DNA of 64,000 nucleotides from Pilatotrama ljubarskyi (taxonomy: Eukaryota; Basidiomycota; Agaricomycetes; Polyporales; Polyporaceae), in assembly GCA_022385805.1 (NCBI GenBank), contig MU277703.1:186001-250000 (forward strand), read 5' to 3'. Every line of letters starts with the position of its first letter. The stretch's first letter is position 1. A program made the position numbers and the translations under genes. Positions 1 through 12,321 of this stretch are shown piece by piece. The notes under the pieces were generated by a model. It saw nothing but the letters and a program-made list of their open reading frames with translations, had not been told where the DNA came from and did no database searches.

Positions 1-62
1 AAGGCAAGTGTTGCGGCCGAACCAACGTACGCCGCTGCGCCAGACGATAGTGGGAATAACCC

Positions 63-2543
63 TTATAGGTAGTACCGATCGCCTTGCGACGCATTTGCGT
101 GAATGACCAATTCTTCCATGGGACCGACTCGATGCTCACCTATGTGACCCATACCAGGCTCGACGACCCAAACTTTCCTCCCCTCGGCTTCGGCGTCGGC
201 CTTGGTCTGCACCGTGGGCGTTCCTGGATCGCCATCCTTTACTTCCGGAGTAGTATCCCACAAGGCCCAAGACTCCCGCAAGACTGGATCAACAGCGCCG
301 CACACGATGCGCACCTTGGGGAATGCGCGCTGTAGGACCCGCACGCCACCGCATGCCGCGACGATGAATGTGACGAAGATGATGTTCTCCTGAGGGACGC
401 CGTGGTCGAGCAGCACACGGATTGCCATGAACGCAGCGGCACCAGTACCGATCTATAACAGACACTGAGCGATACAGTGGCAGATTTAGTAGACGGATTG
501 TAGCTAACCTGGGCATCCAGCAGGAAGACGAAACTGTTCTGTGCGAGATGGCGCTGCCGGATGCATACAGGGAGCATAGAGTGGAGCAGCAATGGCTCGC
601 CCGTATGGACCTCAGACTGGATGAGGAGCGAACCCATTCGGATGTCCTGAATGACACGCCGGAGGCCTTGCTCTAGCGGCCCTCCACTGCGATTGGATGA
701 GCAGACCTGCACACCCGGATTGCATGGCGACGACTCACGATCTAAGGATAGAGACACCACACACATTCTACGCATCCCAATCAGATGTGCCTCGCCTGCT
801 GTAGAGGATAAGAATTTCTGACCTCTCCGGAGAGTTCCTTTCCCATATACTTCGCCTCGACCGGTGTCGTGACGATCTTATCTTTGAAGGGGAGGAACTC
901 CACCGCCTTCTCGCTTAAGAACGTCGACAGACGATCCGTGAAGAATATGAAGTCTTCCCGGGATGTTGTCCTATCTCGCAGAATGGTATAGATGCCCTGT
1001 CAAAGAGAAGTCAAGGGGGGACGAAGGCGGAGGACCGATCGTACGTACACGTAGTTGAGGCGTCTGTGGCAAGACAGTGAGGTTTGGAAAGTCCTGATCA
1101 CTGACTTCTCCAGGACTTAGGTCCTGCGGACCGATCCTTGCCAGCCGTTCTCGAAGATATCTGGAACGGTCGTCTATCTTGCGGCGAACGTGAGTAGCGA
1201 TCAGCTCGATGGCTATGGTGTTATCCGAGCCTGGCACTATCTGCAAGCCGGACGTCGATCAATTAGTCATTGAATGAGGAAGAAGACGTACGATATTGGC
1301 GAAACGAGACGTTGGCTGGACAAAGTTGTCATAGGCAGGCTTCACGTAGCGCAGATATCTTTGCGCTATGTTAGCATTCACCGCCCTTGCAGTGCGGTGA
1401 AGACTCACTGTTCAAGCACTCCATCTACGCTACGCCCACGCTCCTTAACGTCTCTCCGTATACGGCGAGCCAGCATTAGGTCCGAGTCGCACTGCACGAA
1501 AATCTACGCCTGGTTCAAGCACGATCTACCACGTGGCATAGTAGAGTGCACACCTTTAGGTCGTAAAGCGACCGCAACTCCGGGTCATGCAAAGCAAGGA
1601 TACCTTCGACTGAATACAAGCGCTGAGATGAGTGCATGCAGAGAGGATTGGAAAGGAGAACCCTTACCGATGATGATAGAGGCACCGTACAGGTACTTGG
1701 TTTCGTCGAGGCGTTGATGCTCCGTGAATGAGTAGATGGGAATATTCGACTGCCTCCCTGCCTTCAAGTCTGCGAGGCACTGAGATGGGTTATGGAGATA
1801 CCTTCCAAGTTGACACTCGCGACTTAGTTGACGGGTTAAGGGCGTTACCAACGTACCGAGGCAAATAGAGGCATGTCGATAGCATCTGATGTTTCATGCT
1901 GAGAACGAGTCCACGCACTGAAGGTGCGGATACAGACCTGGATGGTCAAAGTCATAACGATTTGCGAATGCGAGTTCAAGATCTTCCGGAGAATGGCGCT
2001 TATAGAAACTGTCCTGTGACTCGCATGAGTCTTTCCCGCATACTCAGGACCAAGCATGGTATGTTACCTGGGATAGAATGACGACCGTAGGGATGGATCC
2101 TAGTGCTTGTACGATGCAGCGCGCGACATGTGTCTTGTGGTGACGTCGTAAGTATTGTGAGTGCTCTCGTCGTTACTTGCCGCGGTAGCTCACCTTTCCG
2201 CTAGCAGATCCACCTGCAAGCGTTCATGTACATAATGCATTGGACCTGATCGTATATCCAGTGCTTACCAGCAATGCCTATCACAAACGCGTCGGAGAGG
2301 TGGTGCCCATCCTCGTCGTACCTACGATGCAGATCAAACAGAGCTTGCACGACCGTCAGCATCAGGCACATACCATGGTGGCCGACCATGCGAGGTAAGA
2401 ATTGTGTTCTTCTTCGCTTGAAGCAGTATCTCCGAACGCCCGAGCCCCAACGTGTGTGTTACGCTTCTGGAGAGCGGAGGGCGAACCGCGGCATCGAGCA
2501 GCTGGGCCTGTCGCTTCTTCTGGTCCCCCTCAGTATACTGCAT
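63..2543 (-). CDS. URK1: Uridine kinase with C-terminal UPRTase-like domain
   Basis: Salvages uridine/cytidine to UMP/CMP in the cytosol. Exons read on the minus strand give the family hallmarks in order: GRPPWY (the W codon is split by an intron at a GTATGT donor), AFVIGIAGGSASGK (P-loop, near 2200-2290, itself split by an intron), DSFYK and FDHP (near 1960-2010), LYGASIII, then the bridge NLTVLPQTPQLR and IVPGSDNTIAIELI. The UPRTase-like half follows with IYTILRD, FLPFKDKIV, LLDAQIGTGAAAFMAIRVLLDHG and finally VVEPGMGHIGDRYYL before the stop at 63-65. The last intron lies inside GHIG/DRYYL. At least eight introns are present. The start at 2543 is the first ATG of the exon holding GRPPWY; an upstream exon cannot be excluded. 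It is divergent from CTU2, with only ~210 bp between the two starts. Confidence 0.9.
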
Positions 2544-2754
2544 TATACCAAGACTTCAGAGGTGGATGAACCCGTATGAAGCACAGTGAGTAGTGTGTCC
2601 CAGGAGATGATAGTAGTGTTGATAGGGCCGAGATGCAAGTGCATGAAGCCGTCAGTGGCTGAACTATGGGCGTCTACTGGTGATCAAGATCCAGATCTGT
2701 GCACTCCTACAGATCTTCTTCAGACTCGAGCACAGAACTCCTCAGCTTTTGACC
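2544..2754. promoter_or_regulatory. Short divergent intergenic region URK1/CTU2
   Basis: The 211 bp between two divergent start codons must hold both promoters and 5' leaders. I see no clear TATA box. The shared promoter is inferred only from the gene geometry. Confidence 0.4.
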
Positions 2755-4656
2755 ATGTCGTGCGGAAATCCCGTCGCCGGTGCAGATGCTCTGATGCAAC
2801 GTACGTCCAGTATCAAAATATGTCCTACTGTGTGCTTACTGTCCTATAGGTCGGAAGAAATATGACAAGACGAAGAACTGCTTGAAGTGCAAGGTCGCGC
2901 AAGGAAACCTCGTCATACGACATGCCGTCTACTGCAAGTTTGTCCTTCATGCCAGGTGCTACGACCCAATTTATGACATTACTATTGTGCAGAGACTGCT
3001 TCCTACCACTTGTGGTACATAAGTTTCGGCGTGCGCTGGAGCCTACGGTCAACCCGACGCCGGATGGACCTCGGCGAACTGCTCTGAAGCCCGCGGGCAA
3101 TCTGCTAGTCGGCTTCTCCGGAGGTTTGGGGTCATCAGTCCTCCTTGATCTGGTACACAGATGCTACGTCGCCCTTGACAAATCTACTATGCCTGCGGAC
3201 GGAGGACGAGACCATCCCCGGCACGAGCGGGTATGGAAGAAGGTCACAGTGTGCTATGTCGAAGTATGTGATGCCTTCCCGGGGGTGAGTGGTCCTTTTT
3301 CCCATTTAATGTGCAGTTGGGTCATTTTCGGCAAAGTAGATGAAGGACAGGACGGACGAGATTGCGCAAGCCGTCAAGCGCTACGACGAACTCGACTTCA
3401 TGCCCCTCCGAATACAAGACGCATTCGATCGCTCATGGTGGGAGCGGATAGGCGGGAGACCATTACCATCAGAGCTTGGTGTATCACTGGTAGATGAAGG
3501 TATGTCATCCTATTCCCCTTCTTCATCCACTTCCTCACTACCGTCGCAGCGCTGTTACTCGAGTCTCTCTCCTCTCCCGCAGGAGATCCTCTGGGTTCAC
3601 TTCGCACCTATCTCTCCTCTCTCCCCACACCAACCGCGGTGACGACTTCAGTCCAGACACTCACCCGCCTGCTCCTCCTACACACCGCCCTTCAGACCGG
3701 CTCCTCTCACCTCGTTCTCGGCACGTCGCTCACCAGCCTCGCCGTGTCGCTCATCTCAGGGGTCACCCAGGGCGCCGGCTACAACATCCGCGAGGAGGTC
3801 CAAGAAGAATGGACTCCTGAGCCTGAAGCGTGCGCATCTCCGGATGGCCCCCAGCCCGAGGACGAGGGGACGAGGAAGAGGAAGGCTGGCAAGCGGACCG
3901 TGCGTGTCGTACGGCCCCTTAGAGACATTGGGATGAAAGAATGCGCCGCGTGGGCATGGTGGGCGCGCGTTCCCATTGTAGGGAAAGAGAAGTGGGGCTG
4001 GGCGGGGGCGAAACCGGGCATCGGCACTCTGACCAAAGGTACGCTACTTCTCCTCTACAGCCGTCCTCTACCTGACGCGTCAGCCAGACTTTATCGTCGG
4101 CCTTGAGAAAGACTACCCCTCGACCGTGTCCACAATAGTGCGTACCTGCGGCAAGCTCGCGCCGAAGGGCAAAGTCTCCGGGAGATGCATACTCTGTGGG
4201 CGGTAGGTTCTCTTGCATCCTTGACGTCCACTACCACATCTGAGAGCCATCATTGGCATCAGGCCTGCTCAGCGGGGCGTGCAAGAGTGGAAGTCCCGAA
4301 TATCCATCCGCTCTCAACCCGCGCCTCCGTCTCTGACGACCGCGTCAGCAGACTACGCGTCTGTCCCTACAGCAGCTGCAGTCTCCGATCTATTGCGCCC
4401 ATCTCTCACGCCGTACCTCTGCTACGCCTGCCACACGACGCTCACCAGCAAGAGCGCACGTCCTGTGCCTTCGCCCTGGCCGGAGGCTGCTCAGTCTCCC
4501 GTGGTCACTCTGCCCGTCTGGACTGAGGCGCGTCTGTCGTCGGCACAGGGCGGTGATACCGAAGTTGCACACGTCCATGGGGAGATCATGCAGACCAGAC
4601 GAGTGGGCCAAGACGAGATGAAGGGCATCGTGGATGAGTTTCTCCTCGATGACTAG
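2755..4656 (+). CDS. CTU2: Cytoplasmic tRNA 2-thiolation protein 2 (Ncs2/Ctu2)
   Basis: Partner of CTU1/Ncs6 in 2-thiolation of wobble uridine (mcm5s2U) in cytosolic tRNAs. The start at ACCATG (2755) opens MSCGNPVAGADALMQ; the first intron (GTACGT...CTATAG) splits an Arg codon. The N-terminal zinc pair is CLKCK...CRDCF followed by VHKFRRAL. Next is the degenerate PP-loop GFSGGLGSSVLLDLV, with the ATPase-type SGG..S but not a full PP-loop, as usual in this subunit. A Leu-rich helical part around 3640-3790 leads to VRPLRDIGMKEC. The C-terminal zinc elements are GRCILCG and CYACHTTL, and the protein ends in DEFLLDD. The gene has about six introns. It converges with the CAX exchanger downstream. 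Confidence 0.88.
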
Positions 4657-5134
4657 ACTGGACGGCGATTGCCCATGTAGCCTTATTGACCAAGCTCAAG
4701 TTATCCATCTCTATGTATGCTGGGGAACGTTCGCCATCCACGCACGATGTGGTTCGTGAAACACTGGAGAGCTGTGTAGGTACAGTCCGGATCAGAGCAT
4801 AACGCGTCTGGCTAGTGCTACAACTCAAGAGTCTACGCTCTATGTGGGAGACAAATGCAAGGATGCTTGTATGTCGGACCAAATGCAGGGTTTATGCCTC
4901 CGGGATGCGGTGATAATCTACGGAACGAAGGGTTATCTACGGAAGGAATGGAATTAGGGTATGTGCATCTAGGTATGAGGGGAAGGATGTCGGTAGATCG
5001 TGGAATAGTCCAAGTCCTCGTAGAAGAGAGTTGACGTCTAACAATGCAGGAGGGGCCTCGCAGAGGCTGATAGTGATGATGGCGATGTACTGTATGTGCA
5101 TGATTCCGTAGTGTGAAACCTGATGCCCCGCTGC

Positions 5135-8100
5135 TCAGAGGGCAATGGGAGGAGACTCGGTGCATATAGCGAGGTTTGAGGAGAAGTTCGAGCCTGATCG
5201 AGCCTCGATGTCAGCCACTCGGCAACCGACAGCGAAGCGCAAGAAGCCCTTACCTGGGTAGAACCAGAACGTCACGGCGATGACGATATACAGACCTGAA
5301 AGGGTATGCTCAGCCGCTGAACGTACAGAGTTCTTGAGAAGGACCAACGTACAGACGAGGATGACGCCTTCCAGCCAGTTGGACTTGCCATCGGCGACGA
5401 CGTACCCCATTGTATGCACAGAGATGTACAGTACCTATCCAGAGCTTGTCAGTACACCGTCGAGCCCGAGAGCCTTGAGCGGACTTACAACAGATTCGAA
5501 GGGATCAAACAACAGTGCAAGGGGCTTGTCAAGGATCCAGCCCAGGACGACCATCGATGGGATGACGAACAGCGCAGTTTGCTACAAGAGGAATAGATCA
5601 GACGTACCCCACAGTCTGGTCTGGCAGATACGCACGATGGTAGAGCCGACTGCGACGCTGATACTGAGTGTCAACTGGTCCTTGACGGAGACATTGATGG
5701 CAGTGACACATTCTGCGTGAAACAACCTCAGTCCCATTTATCGCAAATAGGGGTCAGACGTACCAGCTATCGAGCTGACCGTAGGCAAGAGGATGAGCCC
5801 AATCCATTCTTTACTGATAGTGGGTGAGAGGTGATCCATGGTGTCGACCAACCACTCGGCATTGACCGCTACGAGCTGTCGGGCGCAGTCAACATCAGTG
5901 CCGGATGAAATGCTTCGACACTTACGACCGTGACGGAGAGCAACAAGAAGATGGTCAGCGCCCAGCTCATCTCCTGCTGCTGCGATAGCAGCGGAATGGG
6001 CGCGCTTTGAACTGACTGCATACTCGTCTCACGTCCATGCTGCCATCCCGTAGGTACCGGAGACTGTGCGGACACGTCGACGTTTTCCTTGGACGCCCAC
6101 CCGCCTTCGTGCTCTACGATATATCCCCTGTCGTTGTAGTATGCTGATAGTACCTCGCTCACAGGCGTTCGCGATCGCCCGCGCTCGTCCCTGCGCCGCC
6201 ACCTCCTCTCGTCCTCGGAGTCGAAGGACGAGTCCTCTCCCGATCCGCTAGGATACCTGGAGGTGCGAGCCGGAGAACGCGAATGAGACCTAGAGTCGCT
6301 GCCAGATCCAGAACTCTCCCTTCGGATGACGTAGCGCTCTTGATCCGAGACGAGGCGTACTGTTGACTCAGCAGGTTGAGAGATGGGGTTCGAGAGTGTC
6401 ACCTCGGAGGCCATCCCAAACGGAGATATGAGCATTGCTCGCGTGCCATCGCTCCCCGATCGCCGCATGTACGGGCCTCTTTGCACGGAGCCGTGGTGCT
6501 CATCGTCGAGGGAGGTCTCCGGAACCTCTGGGACAGGCGCGATCTTCTCCGAACTCTGACCTGCTCTTGGGGGCTTGGGAGTTGCCAGAGTCCGCAACGT
6601 CTGGAAGGACCGCTCCGACCCTGTACGAATCCGTCTGAGGGGCTGCGTGCCGGATAGCTGCTCGCGGATGTTGTTGCTCTTCTTCCGGACGCGGGAAGTG
6701 ACGGTGCGCACAGACTCAGCGACAGGTAGCTTGTTGCTCGGCTCCGTGCTGTCCTTGTAGAGATGCGTGTGGGACCAGAGCTGGAAGACAAGATACGAAG
6801 CGTATACTGGACAATACATTAGGGCCCCGGGAATACTTGCTTCTGCCGGATCACGCACTGAATAGAAGCACAATTGCGACCTAGTGAGGAGCGATCAATT
6901 TCTGTACAGCATCTCTACATGTCAGAGAGCAGCTTACACCGTGGCTCATCCGCAATATATCCTTCTTCTGCTCTTGAAGTGTCGTCCCAGCTCCTTCCGC
7001 GCTGTCTTCAGTATTGTAAGAGAGAGCGAAATGGAAGGCCGCAGGTAATAACACAGCTCCGACACTGATGCTGAGCAGCGACGAATGGATCTGAGTGGCG
7101 GCTGGATTATATCCCGACTCAGGTATGGCCCATGTTCCGTATAGGCATCCACACTCACTGGAGTCAAAACCTTGCTCTGAGAATCTAGTGCCACCAGCGA
7201 AAAAGCACATGCCAAGGATCAACACTGCGGCCCGTGGGCGTACTCAGTAGGCGAACGAGTCATCAGTCAGAGGGTAGAACTCACGGAGCTTGCTGAGCAT
7301 GGCGCCGATCACTTGAAGAAGCACTTATGAGTAGCGTGCTCAACGCTCATATAGTTTCAATAACGGACGCGATGACTGTACCACCCGTAGCTCGCACTTG
7401 CGCAGCGCGATGATCTGGGATTGCGTCAGTAATCCCTATTAATCACCGACCCGGACTGAAGTGCTCACCGCAACAACCATCTCAATGCTGATGTTGCGAA
7501 CGCGGATGTCAAGATATCCTCGCTCAGAAGAGATCAGACGCTGTGAACTTAAGTATAAACTTACATGTTGCTCTGTAAATATATAGCGGAATCAGCGGTC
7601 TGGCCAGCACCATCAACGTGAACATCCTACCATGCTAGAGTTTAGCAATCCGGTCTTGCTCCCACCGATCCTGCGAGACAAGACCCCGGTAGCAAGATCA
7701 TGCAGCTGTACGTTTCGCATCAGTACGGTTTCGGCTGAACGCTCTCAGATAGGACGCTCCGGCATTTGCCTTCTGAGAGTCTGCAGGATCCTGAGAGCGC
7801 TCATCACGGCGCCGTGAAGAACTGACCTTGACAAGCGGGATCATGGCGAGCAAGCAGGCTGCGTTCCGATCAGCCGCCTTAGACTAGCTATGAAGAATTT
7901 CGCACATACCTGTAAATACGAGTGTCTCTGAATCTTCCGAGGTCGACTTCAAAATCCCCTGCGTTGACCGTTCAGCTCACTATAGCACACTCTCCGTATG
8001 CTCCGAACGTACCGCAACAGGAATGAGGAAGATGAGGAGATTGAGCCCTTGAATCTTCATATGAGCTGCTATCCGACGCCATACCCGGTCTCAAACAACT

Positions 8101-8473
8101 CACATGAGTCGAAGATGATAAGTTGCCACCCGTGCCAAGGCCTGAGCCGGGGCGAACTTGAACGCCCTCCAGCTGCCTTATCGGAGAGATGTCCTAGAGA
8201 TTGGGCCTCTAGGTTCGCGTGCTTCTCGCTGTTCCTCTTCAAACCAAATATCCGTTGGGCAATGGATTCTCTGCCCTTCACCGGCTCCTGAACCTGGTGA
8301 AGGGGGTCCGTCGATTTGCAGGACGCAGAGGAAGCTCGCGAAGATGCGCGAGACATCACAGGGAAGGGTAGTGGGCGAAGATGGCTCGAGCATCGCTCAT
8401 CCGAAGATGAAGGAGATACGCCGTCATGGCTGTATTGTGCGAGTGGTTCCTTGGTGGCTGAGTGGGTGAGCAT
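5135..8473 (-). CDS. CAX-family vacuolar cation/proton exchanger
   Basis: Vacuolar-membrane antiporter moving Ca2+ (or monovalent cations, as in the VNX1 branch) against H+. A start ATG at 8473 opens a Ser-rich N-terminus, then many short exons spell the transporter: WHGWQLIIFDSWLNLLIFLIPVA, a short linker ending SETLVFT, LATGVLSRRIGGSKTGLLNSSM, IEMVVA, LRKCELR, LGMCFFAGG and the TM exon with SISVGAVLLPAAFHFA. After VFQLWSHTHLY a hydrophilic Ser/Arg-rich loop of about 230 residues (near 6000-6750) separates the two halves. The second half has AECVTAINVSVKDQ, AVGSTI, LGWILDKPLALLFDPFE, VADGKSNWLEGV and ends SNFSSNLAICTESPPIAL. The classical GNAAEH of repeat 2 reads SIAECVTA, which I associate with the VNX1-like branch; this assignment is from memory. 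More than ten introns. Confidence 0.85.
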
Positions 8474-8919
8474 AGTCTGTGGAAGGATTCTGCCAAGAGC
8501 GGGCAGAGTGGGAGGGTATATGCTGTCGAAGGAGCGTGGGGGAGGTCACCGGTGACCGTCGTGGTTCGAGGACAAGCTGCGGAGGCAGCATAGCGAACAG
8601 AGCGAAGGCGACTGGCGTGTTTCAAGACAGACTTACCGCTCGGGAAGCTAGACGAGTGGTCTTTTAAATTTAGCCAGACGGCTTCGATTCAACCTCGCCT
8701 GCCTTTCTCGGACTCGCACAACTCGGGAAGCCCGTTACGTCATCATGCCTTCTCTGTGCCGAGCGCTTCCCGAGCGCCTCCCCGCATCGCCCGCAATGTG
8801 CCGGGTCACAGCGGGTGATATCGTGACGGTCTGTGACGCGCCTGCTAACCGTGACCCGGCTCGTCACGCAGCTCATCATCCCGACGTCGTCTTTCGCTCG
8901 TTGCAGTCTCCCAAAAACC
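8474..8919. promoter_or_regulatory. Divergent intergenic region, exchanger/COX4
   Basis: 446 bp between divergent start codons. The part nearest COX4 is rich in C and T. No defined element was recognised. Confidence 0.3.
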
Positions 8920-9499
8920 ATGTTCGCCGCCGCCCTCCGCCCCGCCTCCCTCGTCGCCCGCCGCGTCGCCTTCAAGCCTGCGCGCGCGGCCGTTGCTGCC
9001 CGTGCCTTCTCCATCTCGGCGGCGCGTCGCTCCGAGCACCCCACCCCTCAAATCTTCGGCGAGGGCGCGAAGCCCGGCGAGGTCCCCACCGACGAGAACC
9101 AGTCCACTGGTCTTGAGCGTCTTCAGGTCCTCGGTGCCATCGAGGGCGTCGAGGTCTTCGATTTTGCCCCCCTCGACTCGTCCCGCATTGGCACCCTTGC
9201 TGACCCTATCAAGGTCTACTCTCTGGTGAGACGACTCACAATCGCACCCAGTCATGAGTTGAAGGTCTGAATGCGCTCTAGGAACCCGAGCGCATCATCG
9301 GCTGCACTGGCTCCCCTGCCGAGTCGCACGAGCTTCTCTGGATGAACCTCACGCGCGAGAAGGTTCGTCGCTGCCCCGAGTGCGGCTCTGGTACGCCTCC
9401 ATCTCTCACCACGTCGCGTCCGGTTCTTGAGTCGGCTCTCTTGCAGTCTACGCCCTCGACTACCAAGGCTCTGGCGACCACCACGCCGAGCACCACTAA
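8920..9499 (+). CDS. COX4: Cytochrome c oxidase subunit 4 (yeast Cox4 / mammalian Vb)
   Basis: Nuclear-encoded zinc-binding subunit of respiratory complex IV, mitochondrial inner membrane. Three exons, 8920-9225, 9282-9390 and 9447-9499, with GT-AG borders, give a 155-residue precursor. The N-terminus is a typical presequence (MFAAALRPASLVARRVAFKP, then ARAFSISAARR). The mature part contains GLERLQVLGAIEGVEVFD, IIGCTGSPAESHELLWMNL, and the zinc motif C..C in RRCPECGSVYALDYQGSG, ending DHHAEHH. The first cysteine ligand is in GCTG. Length and ending match the family. Confidence 0.95.
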
Positions 9500-12321
9500 G
9501 TGCTTCGATGCATGTCCTCTTACACTTTGTATCACGAGCATGCCTTCGGACAGACCAATACTACTATTATATCTCTGCGTAACGCAACCTCAGCCTTCTC
9601 CGAGGTAGAGTGTGGACTGGGCCACTGTTAGCAGTCCCCATATCTGCAGCCATATCTACTGCAGCGCACGGCCCCCGGACGGCCCAGACCAGGCCGAGAC
9701 CAACCGACCCTGTCGCGCCGAAAACCCAGGCATATCGAGCCCTCTCCAGATTGCGCGTCAGGAATCATTGCTGCCTGCTTGCCGCAGTGTATTACCTGCA
9801 TAGCTCTACGAAGACGTCGTCGTGGATTGGTACGCGCGCTGCGGAAGCCGTGAGGTAGACCGAGTTGTATAATCATAGAACGTTGGATACTCCGCCTCCT
9901 CGACTCTACGGCAGGTGATTCGCTTCCACCTCTGCCGCCGTGTTGCATGAGACTGACTGCAAGCTATCAGTAGTGTATACAGTACATGCCCCTATAGCGG
10001 TCAGGTAGCGTCGGCGACTTTCCAAGCCTTTCCAGCGCTTAGCTGTCGGCGCGTAGCCCGTCAAGCTTTCAAGGCTGAGCGCTGAGCGCTGAGCTGAGAC
10101 GGTGACCTCGTTTATCCAATCCTCTTGAACCTGTTGCTCTCCGGATGAGACGCCGTATTGACATTCGCCAACGCCTTGCGCATCGATTGATGAACTGCGC
10201 TTGAGTTCAATGCTGATGGCGAAAGGAGAGACGAGGAGCCTCTTGTCGTTCCATGGCAGGCGAGCGGGCTTGCATGACCACAATAGGTGATCTTCTGTAC
10301 ATTTATCGAGCACCTGCATATTGCTGACAAGGATTTCTCAACCGCCCACAGACTCGAGCGCACTCAAGGCCATCTCGGCCCATTGCTCGGCCATATGGGC
10401 CATGCGGGAACAATACATGCTATATGTGTGCAATGGCCGTGCTGCCCTCTGCTGGAGCTGTTGAGAGCTATTCGCATTGGCTATCTCGCGGACTGCTCGG
10501 GGACGACTCGGTGGGTTTCTGCAGGGAGCCCCCTACGTGAGGTGAGGTATGCCCATCTCCCACTGGAGCTTGCAAGGCTGTCTGTCTGCACGTCGTCCGA
10601 CATGGGCTCTATTTGTGGTCCAACTTCACAGCGTAAAGGGCGCCGTATAGAGGCCCGCGCCGTCGTATCCGACCTCACCGAGTGGCTTCGACGTCAAGAG
10701 GACTTCGCGAACAAGGGCAAGCCGCAAACTCGTGACACCATCCGTCGCAGTCTCCACCACGAGGACGTCATCCTCGGGTTCCAGATATTATCTGTGTCGC
10801 ACACTTGTGCGGAGCCTCTCAAGCCGCGGGGCCTGGGCATACCGTCGCCAGGACACGTCGCTCACGCATTCCTAGATAGCCTGGCAGAGACTGGGTCCAC
10901 TGAGACGGTTTGGCGTTGTGGGAGCCCGAGAACGGCAACATGTACGTTACCTTACTCTTCTGTGCGTCCTCGGCGAGCCTAACAACCTCGCGTTCCCTGC
11001 TTCCTGTACATCCCCGGGACATGACGCACACAGAGCCGTCGTCTTCAGGCAGCCCTGGGAAGCCCGCCTTCCCTGCTCGAGCAGGGTCACCACCGCATCG
11101 TCATGGCGGGGATCACAGAAGAGGCTGCAGATGTCATACAGGGAGTCCGAGGACATGGTTCTGGTTCATTATCCTCGACTCCTTCCACCGTTGACTCTGG
11201 GGGCGCCGGCTTACGAGAGTCCTCGGCAACCCGGCCTATGCGAGTCAGACCAGAACCCACCGTCCAGTCTCCTCCATCGTTCTCACCAGTTCTCTATGAG
11301 CACACCTGACACGTTGCGAGGGCGTGTCTTGCTGAGCTGCTACCCTCCTGTACCATGCTGCGTCCCTGCGATTCGGAGGTTACCGCGGCGCTTGAGATGA
11401 CTTCCTGCAATCTTCAAGATTGTACCTGCGCAGTGCGTCATGACAGGAACCATGAAGACAAGGTCTCGATTGGACCTTGTCGAGGTGCGCGGGACAGAAA
11501 CCGGCTGTTGGAGTGACCTGGGCAGCAACGACTCCCGGACTAAGTCGCTGTGGCAACGACTCCCTCAATGCGGCGGGCCGGCGGTCGCGCGGCGTTCGAT
11601 AGACACATTCTGTTGTGATGGCCCAGGTCGTGGGACGCCTCCACCTTCACTCGTGTCCGCCAGGAGGGAGTTCCGTAGCTGCAGAGAACAAGCAGAAGCC
11701 TCCATGCCTGCCGCCTTTTGTCCATCGGGCACAGGAGAAGTCGCCGACTTGCGAATTTTGCAGGTGCATATTCCCTCTCCCTCTCTCAGTCAGAGGCCGA
11801 TGTTCGTACCATGAACTGGTCGATCTTCCGGGTAATTGCAGATCGGATGCCGATAAATCCTGGCCATCAGGAACGAGGACGTGCGCCCTGGGCGCGGAGC
11901 GGTCTTTTGACGCGAGTAACCAGGCAACGCCATTTCGATCCTACACACCTTCCGCGTTAGGTGAGGTCCTTCATCATCCACCGGGACCCGTGCGCTCACC
12001 TTCGCGCCTTCCGAGGCCATTTAGTCGAATTAATCCGCCGGAACGCGTCGGCCGGGATGATCCTGGCACATGGACGGCATCGGCGAGTTGTGTGATATAA
12101 AGGCGGGGAAAACGCGTCCGAGGCCACCACCTCTTTCCTTCCCCCGTGCTCTTTCCTTCAAGACCTTTACTGGTTCGTTGAACGGCCGGCCTTCTGCCTT
12201 CTTCTCGAGACCAGGTGTCACTCCACTTTCTCGTCGGTGCCATCCAGTGCAACCCGCTTGCTTCCCCTCGTTTGAGCAACATCACCTCCCTCTGGTCTCG
12301 TTCTTTCCTCGCTAGTCGACC
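9500..12321. other. Anonymous 2.8-kb region, no confident gene
   Basis: No recognised protein or RNA was found. A plus-strand open stretch at 10287-10982 has codon-biased sequence around 10640-10790 (translation around LTEWLRRQEDFANKGK) that looks protein-coding, but its ends do not join to a recognisable family. It may be a lineage-specific gene or a decayed one. The direct-repeat run GAGCGCTGAGCGCTGAGC lies near 10077. The last ~200 bp are CT-rich and serve as leader/promoter of the secreted-protein gene; a TATA-like gtgatataaagg sits near 12090. Confidence 0.35.
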
